64,000 bases of DNA, from contig NZ_CANMZM010000001.1 in the NCBI RefSeq assembly GCF_947502395.1, positions 558,001 through 622,000 on the forward strand. The letters run 5' to 3'. The notes under the pieces are model-generated. The model was not told the origin of the DNA. It searched no databases and worked only from the letters and a program-made list of their open reading frames with translations. This DNA is from an uncultured Erythrobacter sp. Lineage in GTDB: Bacteria > Pseudomonadota > Alphaproteobacteria > Sphingomonadales > Sphingomonadaceae. The translations under genes and the position numbers were made by a program. Shown here in pieces: positions 19,953 through 28,468 of this stretch. The first letter of the stretch is position 1, and each line of letters starts with the position of its first letter.

Positions 19953-19968
19953 GACTACGCCTGTAAAC
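19953..19968. promoter_or_regulatory. BlaI/CopY-type operator, box 2
   Basis: GACTACGCCTGTAAAC carries the core TACGCCTGTA, the same TACGnnTGTA form as box 1, with a perfect left half-site GACTAC. On the minus strand a possible -35 element (TTTACA) overlaps this box, so bound repressor would block transcription of the repressor-sensor operon. The 21-base centre spacing puts both boxes on one face of the helix. Confidence 0.7.
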
Positions 19969-20035
19969 ATTGCTACTAGATGAACATGTACCCTCCCCAC
20001 TTGTTTCTCTGCCAGAGGCCGATATTGCAGGACGA

Positions 20036-21604
20036 ATGACATGGAAAACGTTCTTGGCCGCTGCCCTTGCTGTGGGGTTATCCATATCAGCCCATGCGCA
20101 AGACGAGATTTTCGTCGAAACCCATCCAGTGGCGATGAGTGTAGAAGAGCCAGCGGCTGACGAAGTCGGCGAGCTGATTTATCGCGGCGGACTGGAGATT
20201 GCACCTGGTGAAGAAGACCTCGGTGGGGTTTCCGGTCTGACCTGGGTCCAAGACCGACTATTCGCGGTAAGTGATGACGGCCACTGGCTGTCAATTGAGC
20301 TAGACGAGATCAATGGGCAATTGGTTGACCTGCTTTCTGTCAACCGAGGGCGGCTGCTCGATGAACGCGGGCGACGGCTTAAAGGCAATGACAATGTGGA
20401 CGCAGAAGCGATTGAGCACGTCGCCCTTGGTGGGTGGATTGTGACCTTTGAACGGAACCACCGCGCTCTCTTTTACGGCCGCCTTGATGGCCCCGGTGAG
20501 CCCATGAATAGCCCTGATCATGATCTTTCTGCCGCACTCGCGCTGGTAAACAACGCGGATCCTAATGCCGGTCTTGAGACCTTGGCAGCGAGCATCGAAG
20601 CCATGATTGCCTGCGGCGAATGGGCCCGCTCTGGCGAGGTCAATTGCGTGCATTCATCATTGGGAGGCGCGGGCGGGTTCGAGCTGCCTGCACCGCCTGA
20701 AATCGCGGAGCACCAAGGGGCTCCCACCGATGCCGCCTGCCAGAGTGATGGCACCTGCTATATCCTCTTCCGCAGCTACCGCGAAGGTGAAGGCAATCGG
20801 ACCGCCATCGTCAAATTACCATTGGAAGGACAGCCAGAAACGCTGGCCGTACTCATCCCGCCCTTAACCCTCGACAATTTCGAGGGGCTCGCCGTGCGTG
20901 AGCAGTTTGGGAAAACGTTTCTCTATTTGGTTTCCGACAATAACTTCTCGAAAGGTCAACGCACCCTGCTCATGAAGTTTGAGATCAAAGACGACGAGCC
21001 ACTCATCGCCGCAACACCGGAGCCGGAGGTCAATTACGAGACGCAAGATGTGGTACTCGAGACCACGAAAGGTGAGATCACAATCCGTCTGGAGATCGAG
21101 CGAGCACCAATCACCGCCGTCAATTTCCTGCGCTATGTTGATGAGGGGCGGTTTGATGGCACCGTCTTTTACCGCGCGATGAAACTTCAGCGCGAGCCTA
21201 TGCCCAATGGCCTTATCCAAGGGGGCACGCAGTTCGATCCCAAGCGTATTCTACCCGGCATCCCGCACGAGCCCACAACAGTAACAGGGCTGAGCCACAC
21301 CAATGGTGCGGTTTCCATGGCTATGCTTGAACCTGGAACAGCCAATGGCGACTTCTCAATCATGCTTGCAGATCAGATTGGTCTGGATGCCCAACCCGAT
21401 TCTGACGATCCCATTTGGCAAAACGGCTATGCTGTTTTCGGCTATGTGATCGATGGGATGGATATTGTCTCTGCAATTCACGCTGGAGAAGCTGACCCCA
21501 ACAAAGGTGTTGGCCCAATGATGGGCCAGATCCTGGCAGAACCGGTAGAGATCACCAAAGCGCGGCGCGCGGAGGCTCCTGAAAAACCGGCAGCCGCCGA
21601 ATAG
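20036..21604 (+). CDS. secreted esterase-like phytase domain fused to a cyclophilin-type PPIase
   Basis: This 522-residue protein has a signal peptide (cleavage near SAHAQ, residue 22). Residues about 45-325 resemble the 'esterase-like activity of phytase' beta-propeller family (GGLEIAPGEEDLGGVSGLTW, LFAVSDDGHW, NFEGLAV). Residues about 337-510 are a cyclophilin domain (VVLETTKGEITIRLE, APITAVNFLRYVDEGRFDGT, FYRAM with the catalytic-type Arg). So it may be a periplasmic prolyl isomerase with an added binding or hydrolase module. I chose ATG 20036 by the signal peptide. It diverges from the BlaI-type gene across two repressor boxes and could be part of that regulon. Confidence 0.8.
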   Translation: MTWKTFLAAALAVGLSISAHAQDEIFVETHPVAMSVEEPAADEVGELIYRGGLEIAPGEEDLGGVSGLTWVQDRLFAVSDDGHWLSIELDEINGQLVDLLSVNRGRLLDERGRRLKGNDNVDAEAIEHVALGGWIVTFERNHRALFYGRLDGPGEPMNSPDHDLSAALALVNNADPNAGLETLAASIEAMIACGEWARSGEVNCVHSSLGGAGGFELPAPPEIAEHQGAPTDAACQSDGTCYILFRSYREGEGNRTAIVKLPLEGQPETLAVLIPPLTLDNFEGLAVREQFGKTFLYLVSDNNFSKGQRTLLMKFEIKDDEPLIAATPEPEVNYETQDVVLETTKGEITIRLEIERAPITAVNFLRYVDEGRFDGTVFYRAMKLQREPMPNGLIQGGTQFDPKRILPGIPHEPTTVTGLSHTNGAVSMAMLEPGTANGDFSIMLADQIGLDAQPDSDDPIWQNGYAVFGYVIDGMDIVSAIHAGEADPNKGVGPMMGQILAEPVEITKARRAEAPEKPAAAE

Positions 21605-22597
21605 TTACTCGGCCGTCATCGCCGGTCTGCCAACAGGTGCACTCGCGATCTGTGGCATTCTTGCTTCCAGCATGGGCAGCCACTGGCTTACTCCCGCCCC
21701 AAAGGCGCTCTGCGGCAGCGAGGCAAGCAGGCGCGCCTGTGTTTCCCAACCGGCAATCTGAAGGGCCGCCGCACGCGCCGCGTCAGACAGGCTCTGAGGC
21801 TTGCGCAACTCCCGATTGATCAAAGCATCACCAAAGAAGGTCCAATCATTCTCAGGTTGGCAGCCAAAGGAATTGCGTTCCGCCGCTGAGGCAGTGAGGA
21901 TCGCTGTATCGCGGCTCGCCAGGGTAGGCACGAAAACGCCCGAATGGCACGCGCTGATAATAAGGATACGCCGTTCGATCCCCAGCTCTTCGAACACCGA
22001 TTTGAGCCGCGTAGGCGAAAGAATGCCGTAACCCGTGTCGCCATAATGATAGGCAAGGCCCAGCTTGTTGCCATGGCTGGTGGTGTAGAGGACAAGAACG
22101 TCCTCGTCTGTGTCCATAAGGTCGGCGATGCGTGCGAGAGCCACAAACAGGCTCTCTATCGAGCCCTTGGGCAAATCATTCTGCGTGCCATCAGGCCCCG
22201 CCAGCGTCAGCGTGCGGCCTTGCCCACCATAGCGGCTTGAGAGCACCTGAGCGGTTTCGCGAGCCTCTCTGGCAAAAACTGGATCGCTGTCGAGCGCGAT
22301 GGAAATCACATAGGCATCGACTTCGCCGGCGCGTTGAGGTTGAAGCGCCGCCAGCTTGGCATCGAGCCTGCGGCGTTGTTCAACAATCTCGCGCACCGGG
22401 ACACCGCGGTTCAGCTCGGGCGCGCCCGTCATGCTTTGCGCAAGTTCCTCAGGAGACTGGCCAGCAGCAATGTTGGGCCAAGGCAGAGTGTGCTCGGGCG
22501 GCTGATTGGGGTTTTCTTGCGCGCTCGCAGATTCGGAGATCGAAAGTGACGCACAACACAGTGCCGTCAGACATACGGTGCTAAGCCCTTTGAACAT
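21605..22597 (-). CDS. secreted C13-family (caspase-like) cysteine peptidase
   Basis: This 330-residue protein has a signal peptide (cleavage near SASAQ, residue 27). The clan CD catalytic pair is clear: YTTSHG with His175 and IISACHSG with Cys217, as in C13 legumain-like bacterial proteins. The region between residues 30 and 90 is a linker with a charged helix. It should act in the periplasm; the substrate is unknown. Its stop codon lies directly against the stop of the convergent fusion gene (21604/21605). I chose ATG 22597 because it gives the signal peptide; upstream starts would only add a basic, unconvincing N-terminus. Confidence 0.8.
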   Translation of the reverse strand: MFKGLSTVCLTALCCASLSISESASAQENPNQPPEHTLPWPNIAAGQSPEELAQSMTGAPELNRGVPVREIVEQRRRLDAKLAALQPQRAGEVDAYVISIALDSDPVFAREARETAQVLSSRYGGQGRTLTLAGPDGTQNDLPKGSIESLFVALARIADLMDTDEDVLVLYTTSHGNKLGLAYHYGDTGYGILSPTRLKSVFEELGIERRILIISACHSGVFVPTLASRDTAILTASAAERNSFGCQPENDWTFFGDALINRELRKPQSLSDAARAAALQIAGWETQARLLASLPQSAFGAGVSQWLPMLEARMPQIASAPVGRPAMTAE

Positions 22598-22785
22598 AGA
22601 CAACCAATCACGAAGCGCGAACCACACGTCAAGGCCCGACATCTTGGACTGGTGAACGCAATTGTACCGATGCGACATTCTTGAATTGTGTCGTCGCCGT
22701 GCAATCAGGCCAACCAAAGAAGAGCTAAGAACATGCATGTTCAACTGAGACAGCACATTTTCCGCTACCATTTGGGGGAATGATC

Positions 22786-22941
22786 ATGAGCCGCGACAGT
22801 AAGACAAAGAAGCCAGCAACGGGCACACAATCTCCCGTACAGAATCTCACCTACGGCCTTTTCGGTCGCAAGGTTGCCAGTCCGGCTGAGCCAACGAAAA
22901 AAGGTAAAAACACCACTCCCAACTTCGGCTTCGCAGCCTAG
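22786..22941 (+). CDS. 51-residue basic protein of unknown function
   Basis: This short frame starts at ATG 22786 with GGGGGA six bases upstream; ATG 22780 is in the same frame. The peptide is basic and Pro/Thr/Lys-rich (MSRDSKTKKPATGTQSPVQ), has an aromatic-Gly centre (LTYGLFGRK) and ends in NFGFAA. It has no membrane segment. The stop codon TAG shares the palindrome CTAG with the stop of the convergent gene. It has its own upstream region divergent from the C13 peptidase. The ribosome binding site and amino acid make-up suggest a real gene, but no family is recognised. Confidence 0.5.
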   Translation: MSRDSKTKKPATGTQSPVQNLTYGLFGRKVASPAEPTKKGKNTTPNFGFAA

Positions 22942-23504
22942 CTTTTTCGCCGGAATTTGGCCAAATCGACTGCCATCTGGGCGCGCGCAAAACCGCGGCC
23001 CGACATCAGCCGCTTAAAGTCTGCAGGATGGTCGAAATGCTGCAATTGGCGATGGTAATAATTGATGTACTCAAGCCCAGCTAGGACGGCAGCCACGGTG
23101 ATGCAAACTGTGTCGCCAGTCGATGCACCCAAATCTAACAACCACGCGCCAGCTGCAACGGCCACGGCCAAAGCTGATAAAGCGGCCAAGGGAACCTGCC
23201 ATTTGTCCGCCATTGGCAAAAAGGATTTCAAGGTTTCGGACTGTCCGCCAAGTTGATGCAGCTTGGCGCGCCAATAAAGCCCGCCCAGCACCAACAACCC
23301 GCACATAGGAAGGCACGCAAACGCCAGCCACCAGCTCATGGGTTGATCAAGCGAACTGCACGCAAAGACCATGAAAGCTGGCAGTAACAACGCGTTGCCC
23401 ACCTCCATTTTCCAATAGGAGGATAGGCGTTTTCGCAGGCGTTCTTTAATCAGCTTCCACCACCATTCAATCTGCGATCCAATTCCTGAAGGAAGGAAGG
23501 CCAT
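22938..23504 (-). CDS. membrane protein of unknown function
   Basis: This 188-residue protein has a basic, amphipathic start (KLIKERLRKRLSSYWK) and about four hydrophobic segments (near residues 37-50, 58-77, 105-125 and 130-147). A conserved-looking cytoplasmic end contains HRQLQHFDHPADFKRLM. I do not recognise the family. It starts inside the preceding membrane protein gene (55-base overlap in another frame), so the two must be cotranscribed and may form a complex. The stop overlaps the stop of the convergent 51-residue gene in a shared CTAG. Confidence 0.6.
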   Translation of the reverse strand: MAFLPSGIGSQIEWWWKLIKERLRKRLSSYWKMEVGNALLLPAFMVFACSSLDQPMSWWLAFACLPMCGLLVLGGLYWRAKLHQLGGQSETLKSFLPMADKWQVPLAALSALAVAVAAGAWLLDLGASTGDTVCITVAAVLAGLEYINYYHRQLQHFDHPADFKRLMSGRGFARAQMAVDLAKFRRKS

Positions 23505-24007
23505 TTCTTTGCTTCGCGAAAATTGGCCGAGCTCACTTTGATCTTTCTGCCATCGCGCCCTGTGATCACCAAATACTGATCATCGCTTTGGCTTCTTAAC
23601 TCCACATTGTTGACGGCGCTAAAAGCGATCCGAACTGTGTGAGTACCGCTGTATTTTGTAGGCCCGGTAATGGCATGTTGATCAAGCGTCATCCACAATT
23701 GCCCACCGAAACTTCGGACGAATCCGCGCATCACTTGCACCAAATAAGCAAGGCAAACCAGCGCCATGAACACATAGAAAATTTGCGCTGCCGTCGGACC
23801 AAGCGGAATAACGACGAGGATTAAACCTCGTCCTTCCACCGCGAAAGCCAATAGTATCAGAACACAGAAAACGCACGCAAAAGCAGTGAACAGCAACTTC
23901 CACGGGTTAGGCGTTACATCAAAGCGTATCGCCCCCTTTGGCGATTTAGGCCGAGGTAGTTGCTGAGCTTGCATTGCCGCCTGCCCCTTTCGACCAAAAC
24001 CGCCCAT
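23450..24007 (-). CDS. membrane protein with PH-like C-terminal domain
   Basis: This 185-residue protein has a basic, proline-rich start, two hydrophobic segments (near residues 34-52 and 60-92) and a C-terminal soluble part (GQLWMTLDQHAITGP, FSAVNNVELRSQSDDQYLVITGRDGRKIKV). That part looks like the bacterial PH-like domain found after two membrane helices. The function is unknown. The next gene overlaps its end by 55 bases. It lies downstream of sdhA after a 116-base gap, in the position where sdhB often stands, but has no resemblance to an iron-sulphur protein. Confidence 0.62.
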   Translation of the reverse strand: MGGFGRKGQAAMQAQQLPRPKSPKGAIRFDVTPNPWKLLFTAFACVFCVLILLAFAVEGRGLILVVIPLGPTAAQIFYVFMALVCLAYLVQVMRGFVRSFGGQLWMTLDQHAITGPTKYSGTHTVRIAFSAVNNVELRSQSDDQYLVITGRDGRKIKVSSANFREAKKWPSFLQELDRRLNGGGS

Positions 24008-24123
24008 TACTCACCCTTCCGCTTGCTCAACGCTATGTTGCCAATCGTCAACGCTGATTATTTCGGAGAATCTAAGTAACGGTTAAGAGTTTTCAGAAAA
24101 CAAGGCAGTCATTCATCATCCAA

Positions 24124-25956
24124 TTAATAAACACGCGCCTTAGGCTCGATGTAGGTCACATCTTCGGTAAGCGTGTATTCGTGCACTGGACGGTAATCGA
24201 TTTGGATGTTGGAGCCTTGACCGCCCCAGCCTTCAAACCATGCAACCGTGTGCTTCATCCACTCAGCATCGTTGCGATCCGGGAAATCTTCGTGAGCGTG
24301 CGCGCCGCGGCTTTCTTTGCGGTTGGCGGCCGATGCCATTGTGACATTTGCCTGGCTCATGAGATTATCAAGCTCCAGCGTCTCAATCAGGTCGCTGTTC
24401 CAGATCAGAGATTGATCGGTCACGTGGATGTCTTCCATGCGCTTGTTCTGCTCGGCGAGCAGCTTGACGCCTTCGTCCATCAATTCACTGTCGCGGAACA
24501 CGGCGCAGTGTTTCTGCATCGCTTTTTGCATATCCGAACGGATCTCAGCAGTCGGCGACCCACCCTTAGCGTAGCGGAAGTGGTCAAGACGGGTGAGAGC
24601 GAAGTCAGCGCTGTCGGTCGGAAGTTCGGGCTGTGCTGCACCCGGGGTGAGCGTTTCTTTCAGATGCAGACCTGTCGCACGGCCAAACACCACAAGGTCG
24701 ATCAGCGAATTCGAACCCAGACGGTTCGCGCCGTGTACCGATACACAAGCCGCTTCGCCTACGGCATAGAGACCCGGCACAACCTCGTCCGGATTGCCGT
24801 CCTTGCCGATGGTCACGACTTGGCCGTGATAGTTACACTGAATACCGCCCATATTGTAGTGAACGGTCGGCGTCACTGGCAGAGCTTCACGCGTCAGATC
24901 AACGCCTGCGAAAATCTTACCGCTTTCCGTAATACCAGGAAGGCGCTGAGCCAATACGTCAGGCGCAATATGATCGAGGTGCAAGTGGATATGGTCGCCA
25001 TCGGCGCCAACACCACGTCCCTCGCGCATTTCGAGAGCCATCGAACGGCTGACAACATCGCGTGATGCGAGGTCTTTCGCCGACGGAGCATAGCGCTCCA
25101 TAAAGCGCTCGCCTTCCGAGTTGGTCAGATAACCGCCCTCACCGCGCGCGCCTTCGGTGATGAGGACGCCTGCGCCGTAAATGCCGGTTGGGTGGAATTG
25201 CACGAATTCCATGTCCTGCAACGGGAGACCAGCGCGCAGCACCATGCCGCCGCCGTCGCCTGTGCAGGTGTGCGCAGATGTCGCGGTGTAATAGCAACGG
25301 CCATAACCGCCTGTCGCCAGCACAACGGATTGCGCGCGGAAGCGGTGGATGGTGCCATCGTCAAGACACTGAGCCATAACGCCAACGCACTTACGCACGC
25401 CATCCACGTCATCCATGATCAGGTCGAGCGCAAAATACTCGATAAAGAAGTCAGCATCATACTTCAGGCTCTGTTGATAGAGCGCGTGAAGCATCGCGTG
25501 GCCAGTACGGTCAGCGGCTGCGCAGGTGCGCTGCACCGGAGGGCCATCGCCCATGTTCTGCATGTGGCCGCCGAAAGGACGCTGATAAATCGTACCATCT
25601 TCGTTACGGGAAAACGGTACGCCCGCGTGCTCAAGCTCGTAAACCGCCTGAGGCGCTTCGCGCACGAGATATTCAATCGCGTCTTGGTCGCCCAGCCAAT
25701 CTGAACCCTTCACGGTGTCATACATGTGCCAGGTCCAGTGGTCCGGCGTGTTGTTGCCAAGCGATGCCGCAATACCGCCTTGTGCCGCCACGGTGTGCGA
25801 GCGGGTTGGGAACACTTTGGAGATGTTAGCGGTGCGAAGGCCAGCTTCTGCAGCGCCTGTCGTTGCACGAAGGCCAGAGCCCCCTGCCCCAACCACGACC
25901 ACGTCATATACGTGATCAATGATTTTATAAGCGTCGTTTGCGGGTGCAGTTGCCAT
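24124..25956 (-). CDS. sdhA: succinate dehydrogenase flavoprotein subunit
   Basis: This 610-residue catalytic subunit of complex II oxidises succinate to fumarate at covalently bound FAD. The Rossmann motif [11 protein letters not shown] is at residues 20-30, and the FAD-attaching His is His54 in [32 protein letters not shown] and the FAD C-terminal [16 protein letters not shown] are both intact. It overlaps sdhD by TGATG coupling. No sdhB follows: the next minus-strand genes are two membrane proteins, so the iron-sulphur subunit must be encoded elsewhere. Confidence 0.97.
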   Translation of the reverse strand: MATAPANDAYKIIDHVYDVVVVGAGGSGLRATTGAAEAGLRTANISKVFPTRSHTVAAQGGIAASLGNNTPDHWTWHMYDTVKGSDWLGDQDAIEYLVREAPQAVYELEHAGVPFSRNEDGTIYQRPFGGHMQNMGDGPPVQRTCAAADRTGHAMLHALYQQSLKYDADFFIEYFALDLIMDDVDGVRKCVGVMAQCLDDGTIHRFRAQSVVLATGGYGRCYYTATSAHTCTGDGGGMVLRAGLPLQDMEFVQFHPTGIYGAGVLITEGARGEGGYLTNSEGERFMERYAPSAKDLASRDVVSRSMALEMREGRGVGADGDHIHLHLDHIAPDVLAQRLPGITESGKIFAGVDLTREALPVTPTVHYNMGGIQCNYHGQVVTIGKDGNPDEVVPGLYAVGEAACVSVHGANRLGSNSLIDLVVFGRATGLHLKETLTPGAAQPELPTDSADFALTRLDHFRYAKGGSPTAEIRSDMQKAMQKHCAVFRDSELMDEGVKLLAEQNKRMEDIHVTDQSLIWNSDLIETLELDNLMSQANVTMASAANRKESRGAHAHEDFPDRNDAEWMKHTVAWFEGWGGQGSNIQIDYRPVHEYTLTEDVTYIEPKARVY

Positions 25957-26342
25957 CAGGCAGCTCCTGTAAGTGCGAGGCGCGCAATGCTGAACAAAGC
26001 GAATGCGCCGCCGCCAAATGCGGCAAGGTTGAGGGCAGTCAGAGTAGCGAACTTAAGGCCCGCTTCATGGACGTAATCTTCGATCAAAACCTGAAGGCCA
26101 AGCTTCGCGTGATAGAAAACGCTGATGATCAAAAGCATCATCGGAACCGCAGCGATCGGCTGCGAAATCCAGCCTGAAACCGTTTCGTACGTGTAATTGG
26201 GAAGCAGAACAAAGCTTACGATCAGCCATGTCATCAAGATGAGGTTGCTAACCGCGGTGGTGCGAGCCACGAGCCAGTGATGCGCGCCTTCGTGCGCTGA
26301 GCCAAGTCCGCGAACGCGGCCGATGGAAGTGCCATTACCCAT
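25956..26342 (-). CDS. sdhD: succinate dehydrogenase membrane anchor subunit D
   Basis: This 128-residue protein with three membrane helices anchors complex II and helps bind haem b and quinone. The N-terminus carries [20 protein letters not shown], typical of alphaproteobacterial SdhD, and helix II is followed by the signature [12 protein letters not shown]. It lies between sdhC (three-base gap) and sdhA (one-base stop/start overlap), the usual order. The length is normal. Confidence 0.93.
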   Translation of the reverse strand: MGNGTSIGRVRGLGSAHEGAHHWLVARTTAVSNLILMTWLIVSFVLLPNYTYETVSGWISQPIAAVPMMLLIISVFYHAKLGLQVLIEDYVHEAGLKFATLTALNLAAFGGGAFALFSIARLALTGAA

Positions 26343-26345
26343 GGT

Positions 26346-26735
26346 TCAAGCTCCCTTGCCGAAGAGAATGTAAGCCCACAGGCACGCTGTCAGCAAAACC
26401 GCGATTATCGGCGATGCGATGGACCAGAAACGGTTCGTATCAAGCTCATAGCCCGCGCCCACATCGAGAACGAAGTGCCTCAGCCCGCTCATCATATGGG
26501 TGAAGAAAGCCCATGAAAGGCCAACCAATACAACATAGCCAAGCGGTGAACTGGCCGCCCAAAGGAAAGTCTCATACGCAGCCGGACCGCTCGCAAGCGC
26601 TCCAAGCCACCAGACCAAAACACCCAGACCAACCAAGGCCATGCCGTCGCCGGTTGCGCGGTGAAGGATCGACACCAGCATATGCGGTCCCCACCGCCAT
26701 ATCTGGAGATGCGGCGAAAGCGGTCTTTGGCTCAT
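26346..26735 (-). CDS. sdhC: succinate dehydrogenase cytochrome b556 subunit
   Basis: This 129-residue complex II subunit begins MSQRPLSPHLQIWRWGPHMLVSILHRATG, in which the SPHL and SxLHRxTG motifs line the quinone site. The haem-ligand region THMMSGLRHFVLD has His80 and His87. Three hydrophobic helices are visible. I chose ATG 26735 because the protein family starts there; a longer frame upstream has no homologous sequence. It is the first gene of the sdhCDA operon, with a 110-base region before the divergent SDR gene. Confidence 0.94.
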   Translation of the reverse strand: MSQRPLSPHLQIWRWGPHMLVSILHRATGDGMALVGLGVLVWWLGALASGPAAYETFLWAASSPLGYVVLVGLSWAFFTHMMSGLRHFVLDVGAGYELDTNRFWSIASPIIAVLLTACLWAYILFGKGA

Positions 26736-26844
26736 AGTGGTCTCATGTTGCTTGCATATTCCCCATCCCACTTAGCGAAGTGGGCCCCGTGCGCAAGCCT
26801 ACACGCGCTCGACTTTACTTGCAATTTTCTGGATAGAGAGTTGC

Positions 26845-27570
26845 ATGAGTTACATTCTTGTCACCGGATCGAGCCGAGGCATAGGCGCGGCGGCCCGAAA
26901 AGCGCTCGAAGAACGGGGCCTGAAAGTGATCGGTCACCGCTCACGCGAAGGAAACGAGAGCACGATTGCCGCCGACTTTGCGGACCCGCTTTCCGCACAA
27001 ATGCTTTGGAATGAAGCACTTGAGCGCAGCGGAGGAGACATAGCCGCTGTCGTGAACAATGCCGGGTTGTTCGAACACAACTCGCTTGATTGCTCCGATA
27101 TCGAGTGGCTGGACCGCTGGGAAGATACGCTCCGGATCAATCTGACGGCTGCTGCTCAACTGAGTCGCTTTGCGGTGCGCCACTGGAAACGGCACCTCGC
27201 TGGAAAGAGCGGGGAGCGCGGGCGACTCGTACATGTGGCCAGCCGAGCGGCTTACCGCGGCGACTCACCTGCGCATTGGCATTATGCCGCAGCCAAAGGT
27301 GGGTTGATCGCCATGCACAAAACCATTGCACGCGCTTATGCGGCGGAGGGCATTTTGAGCTTTGCGATCACGCCGGGGTTCACTGACACATCGATGGCAG
27401 GTGATTATCTGCAAAGCCGAGGCGGCGCGGGCTTGCTTGCTGACATCCCGCTTGGCCGAGTCGCAACACCCGAAGAGATCGCTTCGATCATCACCTACTG
27501 CACAATAGATGCACCAGCGAGCATGACGGGCGCGGTGATCGATGCAAATGGAGCAAGCTTTGTTCGGTGA
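26845..27570 (+). CDS. short-chain dehydrogenase/reductase
   Basis: This 241-residue classical SDR carries TGSSRGIG at residues 7-14, NNAGLF and a catalytic HYAAAKGG (YxxxK). Asp/Phe at AADFADP mark the adenine pocket. FabG-like features such as PGFTDTSMA and TGAVIDANG near the C-terminus are present, but the chain is unusually variable between. The last 29 bases overlap the start of the metallo-beta-lactamase gene, so the two are coupled. The substrate is unknown. An unusual feature is the aromatic-rich HWHYAAAK site in place of the plain SxYxxxK. Confidence 0.82.
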   Translation: MSYILVTGSSRGIGAAARKALEERGLKVIGHRSREGNESTIAADFADPLSAQMLWNEALERSGGDIAAVVNNAGLFEHNSLDCSDIEWLDRWEDTLRINLTAAAQLSRFAVRHWKRHLAGKSGERGRLVHVASRAAYRGDSPAHWHYAAAKGGLIAMHKTIARAYAAEGILSFAITPGFTDTSMAGDYLQSRGGAGLLADIPLGRVATPEEIASIITYCTIDAPASMTGAVIDANGASFVR

Positions 27571-28468
27571 ACTCACCCGCGTATGCGCCGCGACGCTCAT
27601 CGCCTTCTCAATCCCCGCCACAGCGCACGGCCCAAAGGCAGATATCCCCGCCGATCAACAGGCGTTCCTCGACACCTGCAAGCCGTGGGATGAATGGGAT
27701 AAGCCTGCTCCGCCATTCGAAATATACCGCGACACTTACTATGTCGGCACATGTGGAATTGGTGCGATCCTTATCACTGACGATGAAGGCCATGTCCTAA
27801 TCGACAGCGGTACTGCGGCGGGCGCAGAGATCGTGATGGCCAATGTCACCGCCCTTGGCTTTAACCTCAGCGATGTTCGCTATCTTTTGTACAGTCATGA
27901 GCATTTCGACCACGTTGGCGGGATGGCCAAACTTCAAAGAGCAACGAACGCAGTGGTTGTTGCATCCTCAACCGCTGAACCTGTGCTCACATCGGGGAAG
28001 GATTCTCCGCAAGATCCTCAACACGGGATGCACGATCCTTTTGAGGGCGTGGCGGTCGGCAGGATCATGGCCTCTGGCGATGTCCTCCAATTGGGAGACA
28101 CCACCATCCGCGCGATAGAAACACCAGGTCACTCGCCCGGCGCGATGAGTTGGCGGTGGCAAGAATGCAAAGAGCGCTGTGAGACTATTGTCTATGCTGA
28201 CAGCCTCTCTCCCATCAGCCGCGACGATTACCGATTTAGCGACCATCCCGACTATGTTGCCGCTTTCCGCGCGGGGCTGGTCGCGCTGGGCCGGGAGGAG
28301 TGCACAATCGTTCTCACCCCCCACCCTTCCCACAGTCGCATGATACGCAGGATGCAGGCAGGTCAACTGATCGAAAACGCGCCAGGAGCCCGGCCATGCG
28401 CAAGCTATGCGGGGCGCAAATTGCTCAACCTTGAAACCCGCCTTGCTGATGAAGCACTAAACCCATGA
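27542..28468 (+). CDS. subclass B3-type metallo-beta-lactamase
   Basis: This 308-residue periplasmic zinc hydrolase has a signal peptide (cleavage near ATAHG, residue 30). The zinc ligands follow B3 enzymes: HEHFDH at 119-124, His197 in ETPGHSPGAMSW, and a histidine in LTPHPSH near 261-264. The W-D-x-P-x-P-F opening (WDEWDKPAPPFEIY) and GTCGIGAILI are also B3-like. B3 enzymes hydrolyse penicillins, cephalosporins and carbapenems, and natural ones have been described from Erythrobacter. The gene overlaps the SDR (29 bases) and prmA (ATGA), so it sits in an operon with housekeeping genes and looks resident rather than newly acquired. Confidence 0.87.
   Translation: MQMEQALFGELTRVCAATLIAFSIPATAHGPKADIPADQQAFLDTCKPWDEWDKPAPPFEIYRDTYYVGTCGIGAILITDDEGHVLIDSGTAAGAEIVMANVTALGFNLSDVRYLLYSHEHFDHVGGMAKLQRATNAVVVASSTAEPVLTSGKDSPQDPQHGMHDPFEGVAVGRIMASGDVLQLGDTTIRAIETPGHSPGAMSWRWQECKERCETIVYADSLSPISRDDYRFSDHPDYVAAFRAGLVALGREECTIVLTPHPSHSRMIRRMQAGQLIENAPGARPCASYAGRKLLNLETRLADEALNP

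Noticed and set aside
22673..22693. CGACA...TGTCG dyad in front of the C13 peptidase as an operator
   Set aside because: Only five-base arms around an 11-base spacer; likely by chance.
24181..25065. Open frame of 294 codons antisense to sdhA
   Set aside because: A shadow of the conserved sdhA reading frame with no protein-like features.
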